54,602 nucleotides of DNA from a virus, in the IMG/VR virus record IMGVR_UViG_3300006101_000015, positions 1 to 54,602 of that record; one strand, 5' to 3'. This document shows positions 15,301-23,198 of the stretch, in pieces. A program made the position numbers and the translations under genes. The notes below the pieces were generated by a model. That model was not told the origin of the DNA. It ran no database searches and was given only the letters and a program-made list of their open reading frames with translations. Within the stretch, counting starts at the first letter, position 1, and the number at the start of each line of letters is the position of its first letter.

Positions 15301-17998
15301 TATGTTTGCTAACTCTTCATCATTAGCAATTTCTGGATTAACGAGTGCTCTACAATTACAGCCAAGTCAAATTACAGTTGGAACTTCAGTTAATGGATTA
15401 GTAGATCCAACACAAAATGCATTTTTTGTTAACAGTTCAGTTTTTAGATTAGGTGGCGGTACTTCAAAATATACTTTAATGCAAGCTGGGCAGGTTACTG
15501 TTTACGGTTCTAATCTTGTTATTGGTACTGAAATTGCAAACATCAGTATGAACCAAAGTAATCTTGTTATTTCTTCTAATAGTATCGTCACAACAATTAA
15601 TTCTAATAATGCTACTTTTGGCGGTGACGTTACTGTAACTGGCGGTTTAATTGCAAATGGTTCGTATGGTAATAGTGGAAGTATATTAATCAGTACTGGA
15701 ACAAATACTTATTGGGGAAATGTTCCTGGATTAGACACAACACAAAATTATAGTTTTACTGGAGGTTTGTCATTTTATTCAACAACAAACGTATACAGCA
15801 ATTCTATTAATTTTATTGATAATATTGGAAATTACCAATCAGTAGCTGCTAACGGAATATCATTAGCAGATACTAATGGATTCAATTCATTACTTACTGC
15901 AAATACCTTTACATTATCAGACAACAATACAATTGTTAACTCTACAACAATTACTCCAACTTTAATTTCGATTGGTAATTCTACTGTTAATACGCAAACT
16001 AATTCTACTGTTTTCTTTACTGGTAATAGCAGTTTTTATAGTTACATTAATGTTTCATCTCAAGGTGTTGTTAATACGTCAGGAAATGTTACTTTAACAC
16101 CAACCTCTATTTCATTCAGTAATACTACATCATCTAACTTTTTTGTTGCGAATGATTCTGGTACTTTTGTTAAAAATATAATTACTGGTACATCTGTTTA
16201 TGTAAATTCTACAAATAGAATTGCAGCATTACAAGTCGGTATGAATGATTCGACTGGCGGAGGCACTGCATGGGATAAAACTTATGCTGTATTCGGACCA
16301 CCAACTCTTGGAACAACAACACCAGCTCTTGGTATAGGTTGGAACAGTGCTGGTGGTTATGGAGAAATTATTTCAGTAACTCCTGGAACTGGCTGGAACA
16401 ATTTAAGATTAAAAGGTAATCTTGTACAATTATATTATATGGTTTCTGGTGGTGGTGCTGAAATAGAAGGTTTTAGATTAGATGCCGGATCCGGTAACGT
16501 AGGTATTGGAAATACTGCTCCAGGAGACAAATTATCAATTAACGGAACAACATATCTAGGTGGCAATTTAAAAATTTCTACTGGTATTTCTATTATTGAT
16601 TCTGCTGGTTCACAAGGAACAGTTGGACAAGTTCTTACATCAAATGGCGCCAGTAACGTATACTGGTCGACTATAAGTGCAGCAGCTTCCGTTAATACTG
16701 CTGCCCAGTATGCTTGGACTAATACTCAATCGTTCAGCAACGTAGTTACTTTTAACGGTAACGTAGTTATGAGTGCTGCTAATAACGTAATAAATGCTAC
16801 ATCTTATACTGTAGGTACTGCATTTGTTGCCAATGCTACTGGCGTCTACACTACTGGTACCGTAAACGCTGCATCATTTACAACGACTGGTAATGCTAAT
16901 GCTGTTAATTTTTATTCTGGTTCTAACTTAATTGTTAATAGTGCTAGTATATTATGGACTGGTAACACGAGTACTTCTCCAACAATTACATTAGCAAATA
17001 CTGGCGCATTTAGTATTGGTAATAGTAGTACTACTCAAACTACTGGTTCTATAACAGTAGCTAACTCTGCTGGTAACGTACAGATAACTGCTGGAGCAAC
17101 AAGTATACTTGCGACTGGTATCGTTAATGCTTCTGCGTTTACAACGACTGGTAATGCTAATGCTGCTAATCATTATTCAGGTGCTAATGCGGTATTCAAT
17201 TCTACTAATCTTTTATGGACTGGTAATACGAGTACTTCACCAACAATTACATTGGCGAATACTGGCGCATTTACAATTGGTAATAGTAGCACTACCCAAA
17301 CTACTGGAACTATTTCAGTAGCAAACTCTGCAGGAAACGTAACAATAACTGCAGTTTCTGTTGCGATTAGTAACGCTACTGCAAGCGTATTAATCGCTAA
17401 CTTATCGGGTATGTACACCACTGGTACAGTTAATGCTTCTACAATTAATTCTACTTCATATACAATCGGCAGTTCGTTTATTGCAAACACTTTAGGTGTT
17501 TATACTACTGGTACTGTAAATGCAGCTTCATATACAATCGGTGCTGTAGTCACTGCTAACAATAATGGTATTTTCACAACCAACGTAGTAAGTTCGATAT
17601 CTCATCTTACAACTGGCGGCACATTTGTTGCGAACAATACTGCTCTTTATGTTAACTCTGCAATTTTTCTTGCAGGTTCGAACGGTACTGTAGGACAAGT
17701 TCTTACTTCTAACGGAACAAGTAATGCATACTGGGCATCTGTAACAGTAACAATTAATACTGCCGCTCAATATAGCTGGACGAATACTCAAACATTTTCT
17801 GCTAACCAAACATTATTTACTAGCACCAACGCTTCTCCTAATGCTATCGCTGGTGCTATTATTTCATATGGTGGTATAGCTGCAAACGGTAACGTGTATA
17901 CTGCAGGTCGTATCGGTTATGCTAACTCAGCTGGTGCCAATCAGGCGTATACATATTATAATGCATCAACTGGTAGTCTCGATACGGTATTTGGATAA
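12383..17998 (+). CDS. Very large tail fibre protein (1871 aa)
   Basis: The N-terminus, LQIKRTTVAGRQPNTTSSSN followed by GELAINLTDGILYSSNG, is a head module common in phage fibres and appendages. Residues about 230-900 are unlike the rest of the cassette: repeated loops such as TTSPHGFNTSDPIAVSGI, TTTVHGLSNGMYVNIPSF and AQYHPFTTGQWVFL, and three copies (about 427, 490 and 711) of a 50-residue unit, LTVTGSPTGTIAIGQYLTG then a GTYI segment. Residues 900-1280 return to Asn/Ser/Thr-rich fibre repeats with VGNSSVN motifs. Near 1372 is VGIGNTAPGDKLSINGTTYL, followed by GQVLTSNGASNVYW and a tandem 87-aa duplication. It ends GSLDTVFG. The AGAGGA leader supports the start. It is probably the longest fibre or fibre shaft of the virion. 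No enzymatic domain is recognised. Confidence 0.7.
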   Translation: MANTILQIKRTTVAGRQPNTTSSSNGQYINPGELAINLTDGILYSSNGSALIAIGASQSSLTACTITATSLNATNVTIDQGISVGNSSVNSSINAIGLFAGNSSINSVINSIFISVSNSVSNSQMSPKIIFSGNSIANAQFNLNAFSQSLTVNTYSYDGSNLTIYTTTNTNFVAPTKGQYVTLSSLPGAAAKFNNTYEVSGIVAANGFTIYTPFAANIASVQRTSGVATIITTSPHGFNTSDPIAVSGIPVDPNYAPLTYNGSYTVTSTPNSNTLTYANFPSITNTISSYWTTGGASNLHFNTTTVHGLSNGMYVNIPSFTDTASISVTGMSFDPFSGSPNAYFSLSSPYLFTGAQAVTLSSSSTNVYSASVSSFKSIGTAPTALSATLTVAMPTAHNLDVGSYIQFNGVTSGAINTTAFSFGGTISGTVLTVNSVPTGVTFAAGQVISGSGVTSGTYITGAGSSPNTYNLSASSTVAVGGTFTASIATTGIMTVTGSPTGIAVGQYLSGTNVPQGTYIASLGTGTGGAGTYNVLPKPGSAVGSTTITRYTPITMSSVSLVYLLNNKIFSIASVPTSTPNSFNITLPTTGGYSYYTTAAVTGTGANAYVQLAANLSLGTASLPTAGSSSDFSGQRQFPYTGASASSNTFVLFNLNSVVGTPYTPAALTTAAGTISLPRWKYLFQGTSFVSGTSTIYGSTWALTTSSFTASISGTALTVTGSPTGTIAIGQYLTGSNVLNGTYIVSGSGNNWVVNQSQTVSSTTITGNAFVISAQYHPFTTGQWVFLKAEPGIYTTTGTNIPAGSIGGSLGGWVIITNTSGTGASATFTVGNSLNNLGSNLSGIISGYVAFAGSVSGMTLNTTITRGPYTGTLVSNAVPTANTFDIAPSSTDIAFTLAAGSLGSPKSVSSSVSWVTDRPISYPTSSVVKYSIASTTATSGTVSAYNSIYMEVANSSTAVRVTPSTIYTGNSTANMFANSSSLAISGLTSALQLQPSQITVGTSVNGLVDPTQNAFFVNSSVFRLGGGTSKYTLMQAGQVTVYGSNLVIGTEIANISMNQSNLVISSNSIVTTINSNNATFGGDVTVTGGLIANGSYGNSGSILISTGTNTYWGNVPGLDTTQNYSFTGGLSFYSTTNVYSNSINFIDNIGNYQSVAANGISLADTNGFNSLLTANTFTLSDNNTIVNSTTITPTLISIGNSTVNTQTNSTVFFTGNSSFYSYINVSSQGVVNTSGNVTLTPTSISFSNTTSSNFFVANDSGTFVKNIITGTSVYVNSTNRIAALQVGMNDSTGGGTAWDKTYAVFGPPTLGTTTPALGIGWNSAGGYGEIISVTPGTGWNNLRLKGNLVQLYYMVSGGGAEIEGFRLDAGSGNVGIGNTAPGDKLSINGTTYLGGNLKISTGISIIDSAGSQGTVGQVLTSNGASNVYWSTISAAASVNTAAQYAWTNTQSFSNVVTFNGNVVMSAANNVINATSYTVGTAFVANATGVYTTGTVNAASFTTTGNANAVNFYSGSNLIVNSASILWTGNTSTSPTITLANTGAFSIGNSSTTQTTGSITVANSAGNVQITAGATSILATGIVNASAFTTTGNANAANHYSGANAVFNSTNLLWTGNTSTSPTITLANTGAFTIGNSSTTQTTGTISVANSAGNVTITAVSVAISNATASVLIANLSGMYTTGTVNASTINSTSYTIGSSFIANTLGVYTTGTVNAASYTIGAVVTANNNGIFTTNVVSSISHLTTGGTFVANNTALYVNSAIFLAGSNGTVGQVLTSNGTSNAYWASVTVTINTAAQYSWTNTQTFSANQTLFTSTNASPNAIAGAIISYGGIAANGNVYTAGRIGYANSAGANQAYTYYNASTGSLDTVFG
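16880..17350 (+). repeat. 261-bp tandem duplication in the large fibre gene
   Basis: Two copies start at 16880 and 17141 with a constant 261-base offset. Both contain ACAACGACTGGTAATGCTAA and the segment coding for GNTSTSPTITLANTGAF. Each encodes 87 aa. A diverged copy occurs in the 835-aa fibre gene around 41800-41900. Confidence 0.8.
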
Positions 17999-19386
17999 TG
18001 GCAACTAAAGTTATAATTCTTACTACTGCTAGTGGATCAACATGGACTGTTCCTTCTGATTTTTCATCTAGTAATAATACTATTGAAGCCATCGGTGGTG
18101 GCGGTGGATCGGGTTCTGCTTGGCCAGCTGGCGGTGCAGGTGGTGGCGGTGGTGCATATACTAAATTAAGTAATTTTTCTTTAACTCCAGGACAAGTAGT
18201 TAATATTAGTGTTGGTACGGGTGCTGCAACCCCTACAGCTAATGGCGGAGATACTTGGTTTAATACAGCAGCTGCTTCTGCGCCATCATCTTCTGCAACT
18301 GGATTACTTGCAAAAGGCGGTTCTTTTAGTTCTAATACTACAGGTGGTTTAGGTGGACAAGCATCTGCTTCTATTCCTTCAGCTGCTGCTTTTAGTGGTG
18401 GTAATGGAGGCACTGGTGGTGTAAATGGCGGTGGCGGTGGCGGTGGTGGCGCTGCAGGACCAAATGGAGCTGGTGGTACTGGTGGTCCATCAAATAACGG
18501 TACTGGTGGCGGTGGCGGTGGCGGTAATGGTGGTACTAATGGTAGTGCTAGCGTAGGTGGTACAGGAGGTGGAACGCCGACTGGTTCTGCTGGTAGTGGT
18601 TTTAATTCGCCAGGAGGTACAGGAGCAGGTGGCGGTGGTGGTGGCGGCGGAGCAGGTGGAGGAAACTATAGAGGCGGAGAAGGTGGCGTAGGTGTTTACT
18701 GGACTGCAACCAGCACTACTTCCCAAACTGTTACTATTAGTATTGCTAATCCAGGCGTATTTACTGTTGCTACTGCTCCTCAATCTGGAACACCTGTTGT
18801 ATTTTCTACTACTGGTGCACTTCCAACAGGTATTACAGCTGGTACAACTTATTACGTTCTTGCTATTTTTTCTGGTGGCGTTACCTCTACTACCACATTT
18901 AATATAGCTGCCACTCTTAATGGAACAGCTATTAATACAACTGGTACACAATCTGGTACACATACTGCAACATTTACTGCAGTTGCAGGTCCAGGAGGTG
19001 GTTCTGGTGCGGGTACTTCTACTAATGGTCCTAATACAACAACGGGTTCTGGCGGAAAATATGGTGGTGGTCAAGGAAACCAGAATGGCGATACTAGTGG
19101 TGCTGCTGGTGCGGGTATCATTGTTATTACCTACACACCACCAACATACGTAACAAGATTAAATTCATCTGGTAATTTTTATACTGTTGGAACATTTGAT
19201 GAAGTAACTGGTTTAACGGGTGTAGCTACTAGAACATATAGTAATGGTACATTTTTAATTGCCAATACAGGAATATTTGATGAAGTTACGATAAATCCAA
19301 TTACTGCTGGGTTAGCCCAAAAACTTTTTGCAAATGGAACTTTACGAATTTCTGGCATATTTGATGAAGTTACAAAACCAACATAA
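17998..19386 (+). CDS. Glycine-rich fibre-tip adhesin candidate
   Basis: This 462-aa protein opens with a short beta segment (ATKVIILTTASGSTWTVPSD). Residues about 36-235 are dominated by glycine clusters (GGGGGSGSAWPAGGAGGGGG and similar runs), which resemble the polyglycine-II sandwiches of T4-like gp38 adhesins. A non-glycine domain at about 238-325 (SIANPGVFTVATAPQSGTPV then LPTGITAGTTYYVLA), a module seen in many phage structural proteins, interrupts the lattice, which resumes with GPGGGSGAG. The last 75 residues hold three FDEVT repeats. The gene overlaps the stop of the 1871-aa fibre as TAATG and has no obvious Shine-Dalgarno sequence, so it is probably coupled to it and may form its receptor-binding tip. 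Confidence 0.65.
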   Translation: MATKVIILTTASGSTWTVPSDFSSSNNTIEAIGGGGGSGSAWPAGGAGGGGGAYTKLSNFSLTPGQVVNISVGTGAATPTANGGDTWFNTAAASAPSSSATGLLAKGGSFSSNTTGGLGGQASASIPSAAAFSGGNGGTGGVNGGGGGGGGAAGPNGAGGTGGPSNNGTGGGGGGGNGGTNGSASVGGTGGGTPTGSAGSGFNSPGGTGAGGGGGGGGAGGGNYRGGEGGVGVYWTATSTTSQTVTISIANPGVFTVATAPQSGTPVVFSTTGALPTGITAGTTYYVLAIFSGGVTSTTTFNIAATLNGTAINTTGTQSGTHTATFTAVAGPGGGSGAGTSTNGPNTTTGSGGKYGGGQGNQNGDTSGAAGAGIIVITYTPPTYVTRLNSSGNFYTVGTFDEVTGLTGVATRTYSNGTFLIANTGIFDEVTINPITAGLAQKLFANGTLRISGIFDEVTKPT

Positions 19387-19389
19387 ATA
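19382..19389 (+). promoter_or_regulatory. Late-promoter-like octamer CATAAATA
   Basis: A 7/8 match to TATAAATA contains the TAA stop of the glycine-rich adhesin gene and precedes the next fibre gene by 22 bases, with TTAGGA as ribosome binding site in between. Confidence 0.5.
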
Positions 19390-19411
19390 ACTATTAATTA
19401 GGAAAATTTAT

Positions 19412-20809
19412 ATGGCAAATTTACAAAGTGGTACTAGAATTTATGGAACAGCAACTATTGATACATCAGTTACTGTTGGATCAGGCAACGTAACTATTAA
19501 TTCTAGTGGTGTTGCTGCAAGAACAGGTTCAGGAAATTTTAGTTATAGAGCATATGCTGGTGGTGGAACTGATACTACGGCTGGTATTTTCCAAATAACA
19601 GATTCTGCACAATCATCTCAATTAGCTCTTTTTAGTGCAAATACTTTAACCGCAATAGTAGCAGCTAGTGGCTCTGGAAGTTCTCTCGTTTTTCAAGCCA
19701 ACGCAACAACATCGATGACACTAGCCGCTAACGGTGGCGTTTATGCTGTTGGTACTATTAACGCAGCATCGTATACTGTTTCTACTTCTTTTATCGCGAA
19801 TACGTTAGGCGTATACCATACTGGTGTTGTTAATGCTGCATCTTATGCGGTAGGGACTGCATTCACCGCCAACTCGACAATGACTAACACAGCTTCACTA
19901 GTAGTCTCGACCAATACAGCTACCATCGGTACGGCTGCATATTTCGTATCAAACGGTAATATCGGTGTTAGCGGTTATAGTACTCCTTCGTTTAAGATAG
20001 ACATGGGTAACAGCGGTGGTGCTCTTGGTGCTACCGCCAACAGTCAGATTTTTTATCAGAGGTATGGAAGTACAGATGGTAATGCTGACTCTCTAGAAAT
20101 TACTAATACTAGAATGATAGCAAACACCGGTTGGGACGGTGCTGGTACCAGACTGCAGCAAAAGATAGACGCTACTTGGATGGCATTTATTCAGTTCAAC
20201 GGCGGGACTGGAACGAGCTACAATGACAGCGGCATAACATTTGGTACCGGTAGTTCTACGTTAAACGGTGTTGCAGTTCCAGAAACAATGCGTTTAGCTT
20301 CTAACGGCAACTTGGGTATCGGCAACACCACTCCTGTAGATAAGTTATCAGTTAATGGTAACGCATATATTCAAGGTACATTACTTAATGCGCCATCGGC
20401 TGCTATAAATGCTGCTTCACACACAGTCGGTACTACCTTTATAGCTAATACTACACAGCTAACTATCACAACGCCATTTTCTGCCAATGCTTCAGTTGGT
20501 ACATCTGGTCAAGTTCTTATTTCAAACGGTGTTACTGGTTCGCCTTACTGGGGTACGGCATCTGCAGGTGTAAATACAGCGGCGCAATATCTATTCAGTA
20601 ACAATATTTCTTTCGGTAACTCAACTGTAAATACTGTTGTTAACTCTGTAGTTGTTTCAGTCGGTGGTGTATTTCACGAAAACAGTAAAACATTAACTTC
20701 TAGTTATACAATTACGACTGGTAAATCTGCAATGTCAGTTGGTCCATTAACAATAAATAGTGGTGTTGTGGTAACAATTCCTTCAGGTAGTAAGTGGGTG
20801 GTATTATGA
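19412..20809 (+). CDS. Tail fibre protein (465 aa)
   Basis: The sequence is Ala/Asn/Thr/Ser-rich and beta-prone. It carries the cassette-wide modules: GVYAVGTINAASYTVSTSFI (about 111-130), an inserted globular part near 185-295 with GNADSLEITNTRMIANTGWD, then LGIGNTTPVDKLSVNGNAYI (about 305-324), GQVLISNGVTGSPYW and VNTAAQYLFSNNISFGNSTV. The C-terminal 60 residues (TLTSSYTITTGKSAMSVGPL then GVVVTIPSGSKWVVL) are a common end cap of phage fibres. It has a TTAGGA Shine-Dalgarno sequence and overlaps the next gene as ATGA. A role in host attachment is inferred from composition and shared modules only. Confidence 0.65.
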   Translation: MANLQSGTRIYGTATIDTSVTVGSGNVTINSSGVAARTGSGNFSYRAYAGGGTDTTAGIFQITDSAQSSQLALFSANTLTAIVAASGSGSSLVFQANATTSMTLAANGGVYAVGTINAASYTVSTSFIANTLGVYHTGVVNAASYAVGTAFTANSTMTNTASLVVSTNTATIGTAAYFVSNGNIGVSGYSTPSFKIDMGNSGGALGATANSQIFYQRYGSTDGNADSLEITNTRMIANTGWDGAGTRLQQKIDATWMAFIQFNGGTGTSYNDSGITFGTGSSTLNGVAVPETMRLASNGNLGIGNTTPVDKLSVNGNAYIQGTLLNAPSAAINAASHTVGTTFIANTTQLTITTPFSANASVGTSGQVLISNGVTGSPYWGTASAGVNTAAQYLFSNNISFGNSTVNTVVNSVVVSVGGVFHENSKTLTSSYTITTGKSAMSVGPLTINSGVVVTIPSGSKWVVL

Positions 20810-21396
20810 GTTCAATAACAATCAATGGCGACACTAGCGGTTCGGTAATCCTTCAGGCTAATGCTACTGCTGGCTCTAGTACTCTTTATCTTCCAGTAGG
20901 TACTGGTACTATTACAGCACAAAATGTTTCTACGAATATTGTCAGCGGAACTGTTCAAAGCCCATCCTCAGGAACGGCAGTTTTATTCACAGGTATTCCC
21001 TCATGGGCAAAACGTATTACGGCGTGTTTATCCAACCTTAGCACAGGTTCAACGTCATCTCAGCCTATTTTGCAGCTTGGTAGTGGTTCAATTCAATCAT
21101 CTGGATATACCGCATTGGTATCTCAGTTGAACAATAGTTCGGCATTAACTTCAACAACACAATTTCCTTTATCTTTTGCAGCTGCTGCGAATTTAGGACT
21201 TTCTGGTCAATTTATTCTCAGCTACTTGGGTAACAATATTTGGACCGCATCCTTTATGTTTTACTCTAGTGCTGGCTCAGGCTATGTCGGTGGCGGGTCA
21301 GTCACAATGTCTGGTACTGTAGATCGTTTGCAAATTGGAACTACCGGTGGATCTGCGGTATTTTCTACTGGCTCTGTCAACATCCTTTACGAATGA
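20806..21396 (+). CDS. Fibre-associated paralogue A (SVNILYE family)
   Basis: This 196-aa protein is the first of three adjacent paralogues. The start at 20806 is chosen because it overlaps the previous stop as ATGA and follows GGTGG; a longer ORF reading is less likely. The fold-defining region is SGTAVLFTGIPSWAKRITAC, then LSTGSTSSQPILQLGSGSIQ and SSGYTALVSQLN, a beta-rich domain seen in phage fibre tips. It ends in GSVNILYE, identical to the other two. The N-terminal 30 residues (SSITINGDTSGSVILQANAT) look like a fibre-shaft repeat. Likely role: tip or decoration subunit of the neighbouring fibre. The exact function is unknown. Confidence 0.55.
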   Translation: MSSITINGDTSGSVILQANATAGSSTLYLPVGTGTITAQNVSTNIVSGTVQSPSSGTAVLFTGIPSWAKRITACLSNLSTGSTSSQPILQLGSGSIQSSGYTALVSQLNNSSALTSTTQFPLSFAAAANLGLSGQFILSYLGNNIWTASFMFYSSAGSGYVGGGSVTMSGTVDRLQIGTTGGSAVFSTGSVNILYE

Positions 21397-21412
21397 GAGA
21401 AAATAAATGGCA
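21370..21412 (+). repeat. 43-bp junction repeat, copy 1
   Basis: The repeat spans the last eight codons of paralogue A, its stop, the ribosome binding site GAGAG and the first codons of paralogue B. It matches the copy at 22001-22043 at 42 of 43 positions. Confidence 0.85.
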
Positions 21413-22027
21413 GTCACAATAAACGCAACTACGGCATCTGGTCTTCAGGTAACATCTGATAACTCTGGTGTAATTCAGTTTCAACAAAATGGTACTAACA
21501 CTGTTACTATTCCAGCTGGTACAGGCACGGCTGCGGTGCAGGGTGTGTCTACGAATATCGTATCTGCGACGGTGCAAGCAACCACATCTGGAACTACAAT
21601 TACATTTGGTTCGATTCCAAGTTGGGTAAAACGTATTACTCTTATGTATAGTGGTATAACAACAAACGGTTCGAATGTTATCCAATTCCAATTAGGAACC
21701 AGCGGTGGAGCAACTACAACAGGATACACGGCTGCTTCGACACAATATAATGGCGCAGGTTCTGGTGCTACTGGAGCGTTAACAACAGGTTTCCCAATTG
21801 GTCAAAATACTGGTTCTGGTACTACATACACTGGAACAATGGTATTTACTCTTTTGACAGGAAATACTTGGATAGCAACAGGTGTTGGTTTATTTAACGG
21901 AACGAATGGAATGACTACGAGTTCTGGATCAATTGCATTGGGTTCTACATTAACTCAAGTTATACTTACATCAGTGGGTAGCACAAGTACTTTTACTGCT
22001 GGCTCCGTCAACATCCTTTACGAATGA
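21407..22027 (+). CDS. Fibre-associated paralogue B (SVNILYE family)
   Basis: This 206-aa protein has the same plan as its two neighbours: an N-terminal shaft-like piece (SGLQVTSDNSGVIQFQQNGT), QGVSTNIVSATVQATTSGTT, then FGSIPSWVKRITLMYSGITT and FQLGTSGGATTTGYTAASTQ, ending GSVNILYE. The central loop region (about 100-140, GAGSGATGALTTGFPIGQNT) is the most different from paralogues A and C. It follows paralogue A by ten bases with GAGAGAAAAT as ribosome binding region. The conserved ends with a diverged middle suggest a set of alternative or jointly assembled tip subunits. Confidence 0.55.
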   Translation: MAVTINATTASGLQVTSDNSGVIQFQQNGTNTVTIPAGTGTAAVQGVSTNIVSATVQATTSGTTITFGSIPSWVKRITLMYSGITTNGSNVIQFQLGTSGGATTTGYTAASTQYNGAGSGATGALTTGFPIGQNTGSGTTYTGTMVFTLLTGNTWIATGVGLFNGTNGMTTSSGSIALGSTLTQVILTSVGSTSTFTAGSVNILYE

Positions 22028-22043
22028 GAGAAAATAAATGGCA
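22001..22043 (+). repeat. 43-bp junction repeat, copy 2
   Basis: This is the same segment as 21370-21412, at the paralogue B/C junction. A shortened and diverged third copy lies at 22584-22620 after paralogue C. The arrangement fits gene duplication through the junction and gives homology for recombination between copies. Confidence 0.85.
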
Positions 22044-22610
22044 ATAACGATTGATGGTACAAACGGTATTACACTGCCATCGGGTAGCACGGGTGTAGGC
22101 ACAACTGATGCTCAGATACTTACAAATAAAACTCTAGGAAGTAGTTTAATTACTTCTGCAACTGCAGTTGCATCTACTTCTGGAACTGCAATTCAATTTA
22201 CAGCAATTCCTTCTTGGGTGAAAAGAATTACTGTAATGTTGAGTGGTGTTTCAACAAGTGGAACAAACTCAATAATAGTTCAGCTTGGAACAGGTTCCAC
22301 AACTTATACAACTTCTGGTTATCTTGGAATTGCAACAGCTATTGGTGCTTCTTCTACTAATTTTACAACAGCATTTGTAATTTTTATATCTCCTGCGGCA
22401 ACATCATTGATGAATGGTATAGCAACTTTTGTTAATTTATCTGGAAATACATGGGCTATGACTGGTTCTATTGGAGAATCTAACGGTGGTGGATTTAGAA
22501 TTAGTACTGGATCAGTACCACTATCTGCACAATTAACTGCAATTCAAGTTACAACAGTTGGTGGCACTGATACTTTTGATGCTGGCTCCGTTAACATACT
22601 TTACGAATGA
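22038..22610 (+). CDS. Fibre-associated paralogue C (SVNILYE family)
   Basis: This 190-aa protein is the third paralogue. The N-terminus differs: ITIDGTNGITLPSGSTGVGT then DAQILTNKTL, a leader common in phage fibre proteins. The family core follows (SGTAIQFTAIPSWVKRITVM, then VSTSGTNSIIVQLGTGSTTY and SGYLG), and the end is again GSVNILYE. The gene has the same GAGAGAAAAT leader as paralogue B. The swapped N-terminus with constant core and end suggests modular assembly. The function beyond fibre association is unknown. Confidence 0.55.
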   Translation: MAITIDGTNGITLPSGSTGVGTTDAQILTNKTLGSSLITSATAVASTSGTAIQFTAIPSWVKRITVMLSGVSTSGTNSIIVQLGTGSTTYTTSGYLGIATAIGASSTNFTTAFVIFISPAATSLMNGIATFVNLSGNTWAMTGSIGESNGGGFRISTGSVPLSAQLTAIQVTTVGGTDTFDAGSVNILYE

Positions 22611-22617
22611 GGAAAAC

Positions 22618-22743
22618 ATGTCAATTATTCAAGTAGATGTTCAAACAGGAATTGTAACTATTATCGAAGACGATGGAAGTATTACTGTTGTTACAGATCC
22701 AAATCTACCAGATACTTCTAATACATCAACATCAAATACTTAA
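22618..22743 (+). CDS. Small acidic protein (41 aa)
   Basis: The ORF is preceded by GAGGAAAAC, a good ribosome binding site, and reads MSIIQVDVQTGIVTIIEDDG then SITVVTDPNLPDTSNTSTSN. It is beta-rich with a flexible Ser/Thr/Asn tail and no Lys or Arg. It sits at the end of the first fibre cassette, seven bases after paralogue C. I do not recognise a family. Position suggests a fibre-linked accessory, or it may be a spacer ORF. A longer reading in the same frame would start inside paralogue C without a ribosome binding site. Confidence 0.5.
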   Translation: MSIIQVDVQTGIVTIIEDDGSITVVTDPNLPDTSNTSTSNT

Positions 22744-22750
22744 CTAAATA
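22743..22750 (+). promoter_or_regulatory. Weak late-promoter-like sequence ACTAAATA
   Basis: A 6/8 match to TATAAATA overlaps the preceding stop and lies 18 bases before the gp25 start. It is reported because it sits where a new transcription unit (baseplate wedge) begins. Confidence 0.3.
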
Positions 22751-22768
22751 TCCATAAAAGGATTTAAA

Positions 22769-23197
22769 ATGGTTGGGACTACGAGAGCAGATAAATTTAC
22801 TCAATTACAGAAGAAACAGATTCTGTTCTCGGATTTTTTAGACAATTTTGATAGAGTACCATTTAATAATCAGTTAGCAAAAGTAACTAACGAGAACTCA
22901 GTTCGTCAGTCGATAACTAATCTCGTATTAACAAATTATAACGAAAGATTATTTCAACCGAATGTTGGTGGTAACGTAAACGGTTCTCTTTTTGAATTTG
23001 CTGATGAAATTACCGCACAAAATTTAACTTATGATATAAAAACAACAATTCAAAATTTCGAACCAAGAGCAAATTTATTAAATGTTGTTGTATATCCTTC
23101 ACCCGACAAAAATTCATTTATCGTAGATATTATATTTTCTATTATAAATAGCACAACACCAGTAAATATCAATTTAACTGTATCGAGAGCAAGATAA
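22769..23197 (+). CDS. 25: Baseplate wedge subunit gp25
   Basis: This 142-aa protein matches the GPW/gp25 family in size (T4 132 aa) and pattern: FSDFLDNFDRVPFNNQLAKV, NENSVRQSITNLVLTNYNER, then LFQPNVGGNVNGSLFEFADE, and the C-terminal beta strands NLLNVVVYPSPDKNSF. The EPR core piece typical of wedge gp25 appears as FEPRANL (about 92-98). In contractile tails gp25 staples the sheath to the baseplate wedge (with gp6 and gp53). It has an AAAGGA ribosome binding site, and gp6 follows one base after its stop. Confidence 0.88.
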   Translation: MVGTTRADKFTQLQKKQILFSDFLDNFDRVPFNNQLAKVTNENSVRQSITNLVLTNYNERLFQPNVGGNVNGSLFEFADEITAQNLTYDIKTTIQNFEPRANLLNVVVYPSPDKNSFIVDIIFSIINSTTPVNINLTVSRAR

Positions 23198-23198
23198 C

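Noticed and set aside
9758-17809. Other antisense ORFs of 60-105 codons opposite the fibre genes
   Set aside because: They arise from the low stop frequency opposite Asn/Thr/Ser/Val-rich repeats, show no protein-like domains and have no translation signals.
18100-18700. GGTGGTGGC-rich DNA as a non-coding structural repeat
   Set aside because: It is explained by glycine codons of the adhesin gene in one uninterrupted frame.
17922-19074. Long open frames on the minus strand opposite the glycine-rich adhesin (163 and 194 codons)
   Set aside because: They mirror GGT/GGC-rich codons of the real gene, giving Pro/Ala- or Ser/Thr/Arg-dominated products. They lack ribosome binding sites and oppose the direction of the whole operon.
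9552-22743. Diversity-generating retroelement acting on the fibre tip genes
   Set aside because: No reverse transcriptase, no accessory gene and no template/variable repeat pair with adenine-biased differences were seen in the window.
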